Of a DNA stretch of 64,000 nucleotides, positions 36,019 to 46,814 are shown piece after piece; within the stretch, counting starts at the first letter, position 1, and every line of letters starts with the position of its first letter. Source of the stretch: Leucocoprinus leucothites (lineage: Eukaryota; Basidiomycota; Agaricomycetes; Agaricales; Agaricaceae); the NCBI GenBank assembly GCA_013368445.1, contig JAACJO010000009.1:868001-932000 (forward strand), written 5' to 3'. The translations under genes were made by a program, and so were the position numbers. The notes below the pieces were generated by a model, which did no database searches, was not told the DNA's origin, and worked only from the letters and a program-made list of their open reading frames with translations.

Positions 36019-36455
36019 ATGGCTACACTTCCTACACCCTTGGTTCTTCCTACACCCAAGCCTGATCATCGTGCTACACGGCCACCTCCCAAGGACGCGT
36101 CGAGTCTCAGGGTATTTCTTTGGCGCCGACGCATGTGGTTCGAGAGTACGTTCGTGCTGAGCATGCTGGAACCATGGGAGAAAGTTCTAATGGGTGGGTT
36201 AACCATCACTACCCCCAATTATTTGATGACTGTGTGCTGACGATAACTCCACTTCTGCTCTCCGCAGTTACTATTTTCACTGTCTCATTTGTCTTCGTCG
36301 TTGCTGGTCTGTTCAAGTATCTCCCTCATCATCTCGATGTCATGCACCACCGAGCTGTGTATTATTTATGGGGTCAAGACGGTGATGCTAGACAATGGTT
36401 TGGGCTTGGCCAAGGCGTTGGTGATGGGGTCAGGGGTTTGTTCAAAGAGCTGTGA
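36019..36455 (+). CDS. SPT small subunit-like membrane protein, copy B
   Basis: Exons 36019-36193 and 36268-36455 give 120 aa. The motif FLWRRRMWFESTFVLSMLEP, continuing into WEKVLM, has the LEPWE signature of serine palmitoyltransferase small subunits. After the intron come a hydrophobic stretch (VTIFTVSFVFVVAGLFKYL) and HHLDVMHHRAVYYLWGQDGD. The intron interrupts the same place as in the paralog at 17285-17735. The N-terminus is Pro-rich (PTPLVLPTPKP) and the C-terminus Gly-rich. Expected to sit in the ER membrane and tune sphingolipid-base synthesis, by analogy with the family; direct function is not shown by the sequence. Confidence 0.78.
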
Positions 36456-37052
36456 GCGTTCTGTTTACCGGTTTGGACGATAAAGGATTACTGTTATGGT
36501 CATAGATGTGAGTCGTTAATGACCCCATATGTTCTTGCCACTGATTAGGGATATATTTAGGCTTTTGATATTTGGTTTCACTCTTCGCTTTTGTGCAACT
36601 GCCGATATTCTTTTCGAATACTTCGACACTCCGGATAGTCGTTAAAAGACTTTTATGCAAATTCCATGCTTTATTTTTTCTTTCTACCTCCAGGGACTCT
36701 TTCTACTTTTGTTATGTTATTGACGTTTAAATTACTCACATACCCTCGTCACTTCAGCAGTTCTTAATGTCTATCAATAAAACACACATCATTTTGACAT
36801 CATACCATACTCAGGCGCATCGCGAAGTCGCTTCATGATCCTTGCTGTCTCAGCTAGTTCTACAATTGGCACCGCATCCCAGCAACACGAATCCACGGAG
36901 GTTTCTAAATCAACAATAGCTAACGACTCCAGCCTAAATCTCAAAGCAAGTTTACAGCGCAATGCGAAAACGAAACCTGATACTACCCCTGTTGCGTGAG
37001 TGTAGATCGAGAATGAATATCTGGAAAGGGCATACAAGGACTGAACACCGGC
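36456..37052. other. Intergenic, convergent 3' flanks
   Basis: About 600 bp between the ends of the plus-strand SPT-subunit-like gene and the minus-strand acetyltransferase. AT-rich; only 3' UTR-like sequence is seen. Confidence 0.5.
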
Positions 37053-37682
37053 CTAGTCTCCTAACTTTAGATACATCCACGGTCTTTTATCCTCAGCTCC
37101 CTCGTCTGCCTTCACGAAATTGAATCCCATCGACGAATACATCCCAATGGCCTCCTGATTATCCTCTGTAACCTGGAGTACGAGTGTCCGCTTCTCGACA
37201 GGCTGATCCGGTACATCATCTGCTTGAATCCAACCTATTCCACCCTCCATCATCTTCCTCGCCAATCCCTTCCTTCTATGATCTGGGTCAACCCAGACGC
37301 CGACTATGCAGAAGTAAGATTCTAAATCATAGCCACTGTGACCTTGTACTGAGCGTGGAGGTGTAAAACCGAATCGCTGCAAGGTCTTTGGACCTATTAC
37401 TGTGACCATCCCCACCCATTTTTGTTGCAAGTCGGATTCTTTAGGACCTTTCACTAGTGATCCCTGAAGTGGTGCGACTGCGACAATGGTGACTTTGTCG
37501 CGAGACTGGATCCGAGATTTCCATTCTTCGAAGCTGAGGGATAGTGCCTGTTCGTAAGTAGTAGCGAAATGCTCTGGATTTGTTTTTAATGCTTTTAGGT
37601 GTAGTTCCTTGTATTGGAGGATGTGATGGTGACCGGGGATAGCGGGGATGGAGTAAATCGTGTAGCTGGACTCGCCGTCCAT
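37053..37682 (-). CDS. GNAT-family N-acetyltransferase
   Basis: A single-exon 209-aa protein of the Gcn5-related acetyltransferase fold. The acetyl-CoA motif A is visible as VGVWVDPDHRRKGLARKMME (near residue 130), followed by motif B elements LVLQVTEDNQEAIGMYSSMG and the usual end FNFVKADEGAEDKRPWMYLK. The N-terminus (LHLKALKTNPEHFATTYEQA, then EWKSRI) matches the layout of fungal small-molecule acetyltransferases, but the substrate cannot be told. A decayed copy of the 5' end and promoter of this gene is found 6 kb away at 43571-43806. Confidence 0.88.
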   Translation of the reverse strand: MDGESSYTIYSIPAIPGHHHILQYKELHLKALKTNPEHFATTYEQALSLSFEEWKSRIQSRDKVTIVAVAPLQGSLVKGPKESDLQQKWVGMVTVIGPKTLQRFGFTPPRSVQGHSGYDLESYFCIVGVWVDPDHRRKGLARKMMEGGIGWIQADDVPDQPVEKRTLVLQVTEDNQEAIGMYSSMGFNFVKADEGAEDKRPWMYLKLGD

Positions 37683-37954
37683 GGAATTTAGTGGAAGTGC
37701 CAGAAGACAGTAAGGGAGAGACTCGGGTTAGACGGCGAACTGCGTGATATTCTATCTTCACTGTGAGCGTCGTTGCTCGTGGACGGTATTCATTTATCAT
37801 GCCAGTTTGTGATTGATGACACTAGCCGCGTTCAAAGTTGCTGTATGCTATCACGACGATAAGCGCTCATGGATATACCCGCAATGATCGGTGGTCCTGA
37901 CGCTCATCTGCCTCATCATGATGGCGTCCAGCCTCTTACTTATCCTCTACCATC

Positions 37955-40900
37955 ATGTCCTCTCCCGGAAGTCTCGCTGAAGCTGTGATACAGGGTGATA
38001 ATGTCCCTCCTTCAACTCGTATAGATCGACCTCCAATCGTGCACCCTCGGCGTGAAGACGAACACAACGATCAGTCTTCATCAAACGGTACAACATCCGA
38101 GTACAGCTTTGCTAAAACCTCACTGAGATATGGCAGGTGAAAGAGAAATGGTCGCGACAACTGCTCTTCCTGTTCTCTCTTCATACAAATACAATTCGGG
38201 CGCATATTATGATACTGCTCGGTCTTCAACATCCGATCGTTCGTACAAACACTTACTATAAATTTATTTCGGCATGGCTCACCGTACCTGATAGCGAGCA
38301 GGCCGGGTGATTCTCGACGTGATGGCTGTATTCCACCCTCAGCAGCACCAATGCTCTATCGCCCTCAACAAAATATGCTGCACAGAGATACCAGCCCAAC
38401 TATTCCAGACGGCACTCCCACCACAACTCATTACGGCGGTTAGTGGATGTAAAGCCAATGAGTAACAACAGTAACCCATGTTAAACACTGTAGATCAATT
38501 TTCGAATGCTCACGACTTCGTCGTTCAAAGCATGACAAATGTCTTCAATCACATTCAACCAGAGGAAGCGAGGAAAGCGGAGGAGTATGAAAGATGGAGA
38601 AAGGCAGAGGATGAAAGGCAGAGCAAGGCGGAGTATGAAAGGCGGAGAAAAGAGGAGGATGAAAGGTGGAGAAAGGCAGAGGAGGGTAAGTAACGACGAA
38701 CCAATCACTGCCGGGTTGCTCAAGTATCCTGTGTAGCTATCCAGAAGCTCGATGCAAAAAAGTTGCAGAGTGCTATGCTTGATGCAGAAGAACGCGGATA
38801 TGTTCCAAGGTGTAATGAGGATACTCGCCAGAGTCTACGCGGCCAGATTGTGGAATGGGGGCAAATGGGTGCGGTGGTCGAACGTATACTCTGGCTATCG
38901 GGACCTGCTGGAGTCGGAAAGTCAGCGATTGCACAAACAGTTGCGGAGGAGATGGGGAGAATTTTGGGCGCAGTATTCTTTTTCTCTCGACCGAACAAAC
39001 GCGATGACCCCAATGTCGTCATTCCCACTCTGGTCTATCAACTAGCCGTGTTGCTTCCGGAATACAAGCTCCTCGTTGGCCAGCGATTTAAGGAAGATCC
39101 TTCCATATTCGGCAAAAGTCGCCGCTCCCAATTCGAGTCGCTCATCAGCGATCCCTTTCTCTCCGACCTGTCCCAGCGACCTCTTACTCTCTTATCCCAT
39201 CTATCCGAACAACTCTTCACTTCCCTGTCCCATCGGCCTCTCCTGATTGTCCTTGATGGACTTGACGAATGCAATGGCCGTGACGCTCAACGTGAGTTTG
39301 TTGAGATGATCGCATGCCATGCACAGAAGGACAAAGCTTCCCGACTGCGGTGGATGGTATGCAGTCGACCTGAACCCCACCTCGCGGCAGCCTTTTCTAG
39401 TATAGATTGTCAAGGGATCTGCCGGCACGAGAGGTTGGAAATTGATGACGACGGTGCACAGAAGGACGCACTCCACATTCTCAGAGCGGGATTCGCGGAC
39501 ATTAGAAAGAGGTACTCCAGCCAGCTTGCACGTGACTGGCCGCATGATGGCGACGTTACTTTCATTGCAGATCGTGCATCAGGACACCTCGGATTTGCGT
39601 CCTCCATCATTCGTTTCATCGGCGACCATGAGTATGACAATCCCTCCGGTCAACTCAAGGTCTGCCTCAAATTTCTTGAACGCACTGGTCCCAACAATCA
39701 CGTCAACCCTCTTCATCCCCTCGACCTACTTTACACCCAAATCCTATCCGACATCCCAGTGACTACCCTTCCCACCACTCAACTTGTCCTTGGACTGCTC
39801 ATTTTGTATGGCAACGAGCGACTCACTGCTCTTGTCCATGCAAACTTTTTAGGCCTCGATCAGGCCACCTTTTATCATTCCCTTCAGCGCCTACATTCAG
39901 CTGTTCTGGTTCCTCCTGCTTCCGAAGCTAGTACTAAGCCGATTCGGGTATACCATGCGTCTTTCTCCGACTATTTGAGGGACAAAGTGCGTGCTGGGAA
40001 GTTTGTGTTGGATGAGGGAGCGGTACACCTTTATGTTGCTAACCGAGGCCTCCAGTGGCTCAGCCACTGTTGCAAAGAACCTTCAGGTAGTTTCAGTGAG
40101 TTTTGCTGATGACACATAGATTAACGGCCTTCCTAGACCAACAAGCATTACCAGAACTTACATGGCCCGAAGGCCCAACATCACCTGATAGTCAGACTGT
40201 GCTCGACTCTGTATGCGAGTTTGCATTCACCCCTTGTTGGAGGGCTTTTCCACAAGTGCCCAAAGCTTCTTTGTCCTCGTTGATAGAAGCACTGAAGAAA
40301 TTCGATTTCAACATTCCATACGTGAAGTCGGAAGACGAGGTCCGAGCATTCGCATATTTTATTCAGTGGCTCATGTCATCGGTGAGCTCCTTTGAACTTG
40401 CCCGGTGGCACCCATCCTGACACTTCTTGCTGTAGGATGCAAAGAGTCTCGCTTTTGTTAATCATAAGCACCCTAACAAGCCTGGGAAGAAGAAAGAGAT
40501 AGCGATCGTCTGGGATGAGGAGTATCCTCATGACTTTGTCAAACCTTTTGGCAGAAACGCGAGGCCCATTACCCATCTTTCGATCCACCTACAGCTTCGG
40601 ACTCGTACAAAAACATCTTTCCATCTTATAACAAGCACAGACATCAAAGACATGTGTCAGCTGCGGGAAGATGACATCCTCATCGCGTATGTTGTTTCTG
40701 CTATTCACAGCATCAACGTCAGATCTCACCCTCCATTTTCTAGCTTCATGGGCCAGACAGGAACTGGGAAGAGCCATGTATGTGGGATTATTATGCTGAA
40801 TGGAATAGGAACGCTTAAGCTCTTGTACGATATGCCTAGTTCATCGATCTTCTAACTGGACAGGAAGGTCGACGTTCTGGCCACTCACTGGCATCAACAA

Positions 40901-41788
40901 CCTCCGATATCCAGGCCACTCGTACTAGACGCTCTGGATATGATCACAGGGTGGTCCTTGTCGACACTCCGCCGTTCAATCACACCCATAAGTCGGAGAT
41001 GGAGGTCCTGATACTGATCAGCAACTGGTTTGCGAGGACGTATGTTGTGCCTATCTCAGTATCGAAAACCTTGTTCATGGATGCTCTACAGGTACAAGAA
41101 CAACATCAAACTCAGCGGGATTATCTACCTTCATCGTATTATAGACACCCGTGTTGCCCCCTTCGAGGATCTCCGAGTGTTCGGGGACTTATGTGGAGAT
41201 CGAGCAGCCGCGCGAGTGACCTTCGTGTCGACGATGTGGGACGACATGAACCTCAGGGTTTATGAAGAGCAGGAGACAAGGCTCAAGCAAGAGCTTTGGA
41301 AAGCCTTCATTCACAGGGGATCCAGGGTCGATCGCCTGAGGAATAGCACAACGCAGGAAGCGTGGCGTATCGTTGAAGGACTAATCGAGACAGCTGACAG
41401 GAGGGAGGCTATCTTACTACAAGAAGAGATCGTCGATTTAGGGTGGAAACTGAGCGAAACTACGGCAGGCAGAGCGTTGCACTCGGATTTACAGGAGCGG
41501 GTTTTCCGCCAGAAGAAATTACTCGAGCGACTCTCCGCTCAGATTGGAAAGTCAAACAATCTAGAGGTGAGAGCAGTGTTGGAGAGACAGCGCAAGGAGA
41601 CGGAGAGAGAGAGCGAGAGGATGCAGAAACTGGTCGACAGGGCGGCCACGGAGGTCAAGAAGATGAAGATCCCGAAAAGAAGATGGCCGATGTTGCTTAT
41701 TTCTTCCGCGAGACCCCGCTCGGTGAGCTTGCTTGCACAGACGCATGGTGCTGATGCTGATAGCATAACAGAAACCCATCAAGATTGA
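37955..41788 (+). CDS. NACHT NTPase fused to an AIG1-like G domain (predicted)
   Basis: Nine exons keep phase: 37955-38136, 38302-38438, 38494-38685, 38737-40086, 40137-40381, 40436-40686, 40744-40777, 40864-41039 and 41092-41788 (1087 aa). Residues 1-125 are disordered. Then come FSNAHDFVV, a charged helix of ER[WR]RKAEDER repeats, a NACHT domain with Walker A GPAGVGKS (226-233) and Walker B LLIVLDGLDE (339-348), and winged-helix-like sequence to about 700. A linker follows, then a G domain with DDILIAFMGQTGTGKSH (about 781-797), VVLVDTPPFNH (switch Gly replaced by Pro), NIKLSGIIYLHRI, RVTFVSTMWDD and a coiled coil to about 1060. The junction 40381/40436 has a GTGAGC donor and TAG acceptor. 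An alternative is two genes, the second starting at ATG 40651; a further 41-nt end intron at 41723 is possible. Confidence 0.65.
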
Positions 41789-42286
41789 ATGATTGAGAGG
41801 CATACTTCCCTGGCGGGCTCATCTCTCGCCTCGTCACTTAATTCTAGGTTCTTCTGTGTTTATCTTTCTGAAGGAATATTGTCTTGTTTATAGCGCTGTC
41901 TTTCCAGTTCTCTGTCTAGTAGATCTGTCGTCTTTGTATTACTGTTCCGAGAATTTTCACACCTCTTGTCCTTCAGTACCCGTGAGCCTTGAGAAGATGC
42001 AGACGGCAAAGCACAAAGGAGTTGAACGCGGAGTGTACCTCAAGCAGGTGACGCATTAGCTCCTGAAGCTCTGAAGCGCTGAGCTATTGTCCACTTCATG
42101 TGACGGACACCTAGCGTCACTGATCACCAACATGTTAGTGATTGATTTCGCCGACAGAAAACCAAGAACCTGACAATCACTTGGACGGCAGTGGCTTAGC
42201 CAGCCTAATCACCAGAAAATCGTTTCTGCACAACTAAATCGCCACATCTTATTCGTAGACTACAGGCTCTTGGAGCAAGGAGCCCA
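41789..42286. other. Intergenic before the F-box array
   Basis: 3' flank of the NACHT/G-domain gene and 5' flank of the first F-box copy. The block GCCGACAGAAAACCAAGAAC near 42150 recurs upstream of F-box copy 3 (about 46707), so it belongs to the duplicated unit. Confidence 0.55.
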
Positions 42287-43457
42287 ATGGCAGACCCGAA
42301 CACTAGTACCCCTGTTACCCTTCCCCAAGAAATCTTATACCTCATCATCGAGCATGCAGCAAAGGACGTCGCGACACTCCTCAAACTCTGTCTTGTTTGT
42401 CGAGCTCTGCTCCATCAAGCACAACGAGTGTTATATACCGACATCTCCTTTGTAGACACAGGTCACAATTTGAACAGAGGGGCTCCAGGAAAGAAGATTG
42501 TGACGCTCAAGTTCTTCGATACTGTGACCACCCGTTCTACCCTCGCGCAATACGTGCGTTCTTTCTCTTACCGTGGTCGAGGGTTCGGCTGGTGGGAACT
42601 GATGAATGGGGCCCTCCAATCTATGATCCATTTAAGGTCCTTCACTTTAGATGGATCTCAACTTCCTATGGCGACCATGCTACCGAAGGCTGCACCTTTC
42701 AGTTACACAAATTTACTTGTTACTTTCTGGTTTGTCCATGCCCGTGGGGTCTTGAGGAAAACCTTCAAGACTTCTTATCCACCCAAAATGAAATCAGGTT
42801 TCTTTCGACGTCTTTTATGTCGACTCGAGTTCTCCCGATCGTTTGTCCATTGCTGAGCACGTTGGTCGGGGTCACGCAAACTATCATGAAGGTTCTTCCT
42901 GACCGCGAGACAGTCACTAAACTCGTTTGAGTTGAGACTGAGCCGAAAAGCGAATTTGATATTGACGTCATATCTTCAGCACTCTCACACGTTCGAATAT
43001 TTTCATTGGGGGTTTCTCTTCCCCGGCATAGTATCGCAACTTATGTTCCTTACCTTGGAAGTCTCCAAATACTTCATCTTATCAACAATGTCCCTCCGGC
43101 AAGTATACGCTTTTGTTTGGGTTCGAGCTTATATTCTTATTTGACGGTACCGCATAGATCCCTCTCGGAAAAGACCTCGAACACATTGCATCTCTTCCAT
43201 GTCTTCGCATATTTGCCTGGTCGCCGGGTCACCGTTCAGTACCATCTCAGTTAGTATATCAAAGAATTATTTCAAACAAGCAACAGCAAGCACTCATGAC
43301 GAGATGGTTCCAGGCTATCTCGTCGTTCCGGGCAGCATATTTTGCTCGATGTTCACCAAAGAAAGACCCGAACTGTTACCTGCGGTGGACTCGAGGCGAA
43401 GTTAAGACGCACGTGACGCTTGACGAAATGACAAGGGCGGCTGATATTGACTCTTGA
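42287..43457 (+). pseudogene. F-box protein gene, tandem copy 1, disrupted
   Basis: The start MADPNTSTPVTLPQEILYLI and the F-box (LP.EIL.LI..., TLLKLCLVCRALLHQAQRVLY) are intact. Against copies 2 and 3 there is a one-base deletion near 42680 (CTACCGAAGG versus CTATTCAAAGG) that shifts the frame, a 12-nt in-frame deletion near 42720, and a TGG-to-TGA change at 42928-42930. The intron donor is GCAAGT, as in copy 2. The second exon still reads openly to about 43457. If expressed, it could make only a 189-residue F-box-bearing stub. Confident as a broken relative of the two intact downstream genes. Confidence 0.85.
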
Positions 43458-43570
43458 AGCTTTTTACGCACCCCCACAAACGACGTATTTCGTGAATCTC
43501 GGAGTTTGAGCTTTACGATATAATTTACCATCTTCACTAATCCATCTTATTCGTTTTCAACTCTAGACTG

Positions 43571-43806
43571 GTCTTTAATGCTTTGAGGCGGAGTTCCTTG
43601 TATTAGAGGATGTGATGGTGACCGGGGATAGCGGGGATGGAGTAATCGTGTAGTTGGGCTCACTCACCGTCCATGGAAATTAGTGGAGGTGCCAGAAGAG
43701 ACACTAGCTGGGAGTATGTGGTACCCTATCTTCGCTGAGCGTTTCTTTGAGCGTCGTTAGTAGTTGTTCGTAGGCAGGATTCATTTGTGCCAGTTTGTGA
43801 TTGATG
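43571..43806 (-). pseudogene. Fragment of the GNAT acetyltransferase 5' end and promoter
   Basis: This stretch matches about 37583-37820, that is the upstream region, start codon and first ~30 codons of the intact acetyltransferase, with shared runs such as GGATGTGATGGTGACCGGGG and GCCAGTTTGTGATTGATGAC. It carries small indels that break the frame, and nothing of the rest of the gene follows. Same orientation as the parent gene. Confidence 0.82.
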
Positions 43807-44583
43807 ACTCGTCATGATCATATGAATAGCACAATGCACTTGTGTATGACTCGAGCACAGGGCCTTTGAATAGGCAAAGCATTTGACTGATGGGATAGAT
43901 ATCATTCCTCGTTCTCATGGCACAGGTAGCCGACGTTGAAGCTTCTGAAGGCTGAGATGATGATCGAAAATTGAACGAGCAATTTGGGTTCACTTGCTTA
44001 TTCCCCTGGTATAAAATTCAGGGGTCATATGCGAGTATTATTCAACTGGAAATGCCCAGGCGGCAGCCCAACAAGCCCACAGCCAATCAATTTCTCTCAA
44101 CCTAGCCGGGAATAATTTCTTTCTCATTTCATTTCAGGCGATCGCCTTTTATGGAAACACCCACTTTTTGATTGACTGGATCTAATCTTGGTTTTTCCGT
44201 AAAACCGTTGAACGTGATGAGGGGGAATGGAAATAGGGCTTCGTGGGAATTGTTCATTGATAGTGGTTTTTATAGACCAACTTATGTGGGTTTCTACTAT
44301 TCTGATGCATTGAAAGTATATGTATTGCGGCTGCTTGTATCAATGCCCTCTGTCAAACCCCCGCAGCAACTCCCACAGCACGATAGGATTATGGGCGCTG
44401 TTGGGCATGTGACGGACGGTCACTCGGTGCCACTGGTCACTGGTACATATGTGGCACTGGCAGCGACTGATTTTCCTGGCAGAGGACCAGGAGCTTGGCA
44501 ATCGTCTTGGATGACAGTGGCTTAGCCACCTCTAATCACCGAACCTTACTCGCGTATTCCAGGCTCTTCGAGTTCCTTGCTCA
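43807..44583. other. Intergenic within F-box array
   Basis: Non-coding flank before F-box copy 2. Contains TATCATTCCTCGTTCTCAT (about 43900), also found at about 46286 directly after the GH71 fragment, which marks a shared breakpoint-flanking sequence of the repeated unit. Confidence 0.5.
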
Positions 44584-45769
44584 ATGACCGACTCGGATAC
44601 CAGCACCCCAATCCTTCCCCAAGACATCTTATACCTCATCACCGAGCATGCAGCAAAGGACGTTGCGACACTCCTCAAACTTTGTCTTGTTTGTCGAGCC
44701 CTGCTCCATCAAGCACAACGAGTGTTATACACCGACATCTCGCTTGTAGACACAGGTCACAACTTGAACAGAGGGGCTCCAGGAAAGAAGGTTACGATGC
44801 TCAAGTTCTTTGATACCGTGACTACCCATTCTGCCCTCGCACAATACGTGCGTTCTTTCTCTTACCGTGGCCGAGGACTCGGGTTCGGCTGGTGGGAACG
44901 GATGAATGGGGCCCTCCAATCTATGGTCCATCTAAGGTCCTTCGCCTTAGAAGGATCTCAACTTCCTGTAGCGACTGTGCTATTCAAAGGCTGCACCTTT
45001 CAGTTACGCGAGTTTACTTGGAAACACTTTTACTTTCAGGTCCGGCCTCCATGCCCACGGAGTCCTGAGGAACACCTTCGAAATTTCTTATCTACCCAAA
45101 AGGAGATCAGGTTTCTTTCGACGTCTTTTGTATCGACTCAAGTTCTCCCGATCATTTGTCCATTGCTGGGCACTTTGGTCGGGGACACGCAAACTATCAT
45201 GCAGGTTCTTCCTGATCGCGAGACAGTCACTAAGCTTGTCTGGGTTGAGACTCACTGGAATACCGAATTTGACATCGACGTCATATCCTCAGCACTCTCA
45301 CACGTTCGAATACTTTCACTGGGTGGTAGTGTTCCCCGACATAGTCTCGCAACGTACGTTCCTTACCTTGGAAGTCTCCAAATACTTCATCTTATCGACA
45401 ATATCCCTCCGGCAAGTATACCCTTTTGTTTGGGTTCGAGTTGCATTCTTATTTGACGGTACCACATAGGTCCCTCTCGGAGAAGACCTCGAACACATTA
45501 CATCTCTGCCATGTCTTCGCATATTCACTTGGTCTCCGAGTCACCGTTTAGTATTATCTCAGTTAGATTATCAACAAATAATTTCAAACGAGCAACAGCG
45601 AGCACTCGTGACGAGATGGTTCCGGGCTATCTCGTCATTCCAAGCAGCATATTTTGCTCGATGTTCGTCAAAAGAAGACCCAAACTGTTACCTGCGGTGG
45701 ACTCGAGGCGAAGCTGAGACGCACGTGACGCTTGACGAGATGACAAGGGAGGCTGATATCGACCCTTGA
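44584..45769 (+). CDS. F-box protein, tandem copy 2
   Basis: Predicted substrate-recognition subunit of an SCF ubiquitin ligase. Exons 44584-45411 and 45470-45769 give 375 aa. The F-box covers about residues 10-55 (ILPQDILYLITEHA, then LLKLCLVCRALLHQAQRVLY). The rest resembles the LRR-like tail of mushroom F-box proteins, with hydrophobic periodicity (HVRILSL, LQILHLIDN). The intron begins with GCAAGT rather than GT; splicing it in phase 0 keeps the second exon open and aligned with copy 3, so a GC-AG intron is the likely reading. Without it the protein would stop at 45456. The substrate is unknown. Confidence 0.82.
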
Positions 45770-45894
45770 AGCCTTTTCCGCACCCCCCATGAACGACGTA
45801 TTTCGTGAGTCTGGGGTTTTGAGCTATCCGATGGAATTTACCACCTTTACTAATTCATCCTGTTAGATTTCAAGGGAGGTCTGGGGACAACGGG

Positions 45895-46283
45895 GTATTG
45901 TATTAGACAAGTATCATGCAGGAGATGCTGCAACGAAAGCGTTGAAATTGTATGTTTTCGGAGAACTCTTGAATATGAAGTCCTAAGGAACAAAGTCCAA
46001 TACCAAAGTACCCATTCGAGTAACCACAATCGTCACTTGACACTCCTCCAAATCGTTCAGATAGATCTTTGAGACGTAAAGTCTGGCTGGTCCGCAGGCA
46101 AAAGTAACCTGCAACTCTGCTTGAAGGAAAACAACGGCCCAGATCGAGTCTTGAGTCTGGTATCAAGATTGAGTAATCGCAGTTGCATTGAAGGGTGTTA
46201 AGCACGTACAAACTCTCAGTTTCTTGGCCTGCCTACGGGATCGTTAGGGACGCCAACACCCTTTGGGCGGGGGCGCCTCGATA
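45895..46283 (-). pseudogene. 3' fragment of the GH71 glucanase gene
   Basis: The stretch copies the 3' end of the intact GH71 gene (about 48115-48515), including the last intron and part of exon 5, then stops abruptly at the codons for YPKGV. Small differences and indels are spread through it. It sits after F-box copy 2 in the same convergent arrangement that the whole GH71 gene has with F-box copy 3. Confidence 0.85.
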
Positions 46284-46814
46284 CATCATTCCTCGTTCTC
46301 ATAATGGTCCAGGCAGTTGACCGTATTGAAATATGCACTGGAAACAAAACACGGAATATGGGTTTACTTGCTCATTCCTGTGGTATAGGACTCAGAGAGC
46401 ATACACGAGTAGTTACTAGTGTCGGCCCAACATCAATCAGCTTCTCTCAACCAAACCAGGATTCATAAACCAAGTTTCTTTCTCTCTTCATTTTATACGA
46501 TCGCATTTTAAGGAAAATCCCATGGACTGCATAGATCTAATTCTGGTTCTCTCGAGCCCTTCCTTTTCAAATGAATGTGATGAAGGGGGACTAGAATTGA
46601 AATGATGACAGGAGTACGAGATGGAGAGGGATCATTCGAGTTCTACCTGTTTTACGTAGCTTCGTGGGAATCGTTCATTAATCACCGTCAATAGGTTAGT
46701 GATTGGCCGACAGAAAACCAAGAACTTGACAGTCATCTTGGATGACAGTGGTTTAGCCACCTCTAATCACCAGATCTTAGTCGTATATTTCAGGCTCTTC
46801 GAGTTCCTTGTTCA
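46284..46814. other. Intergenic, repeated flank of F-box copy 3
   Basis: Promoter region of copy 3. From about 46696 it resembles the sequence before copies 1 and 2 (ACAGTGG.TTAGCCACCTCTAATCACC). Confidence 0.5.
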
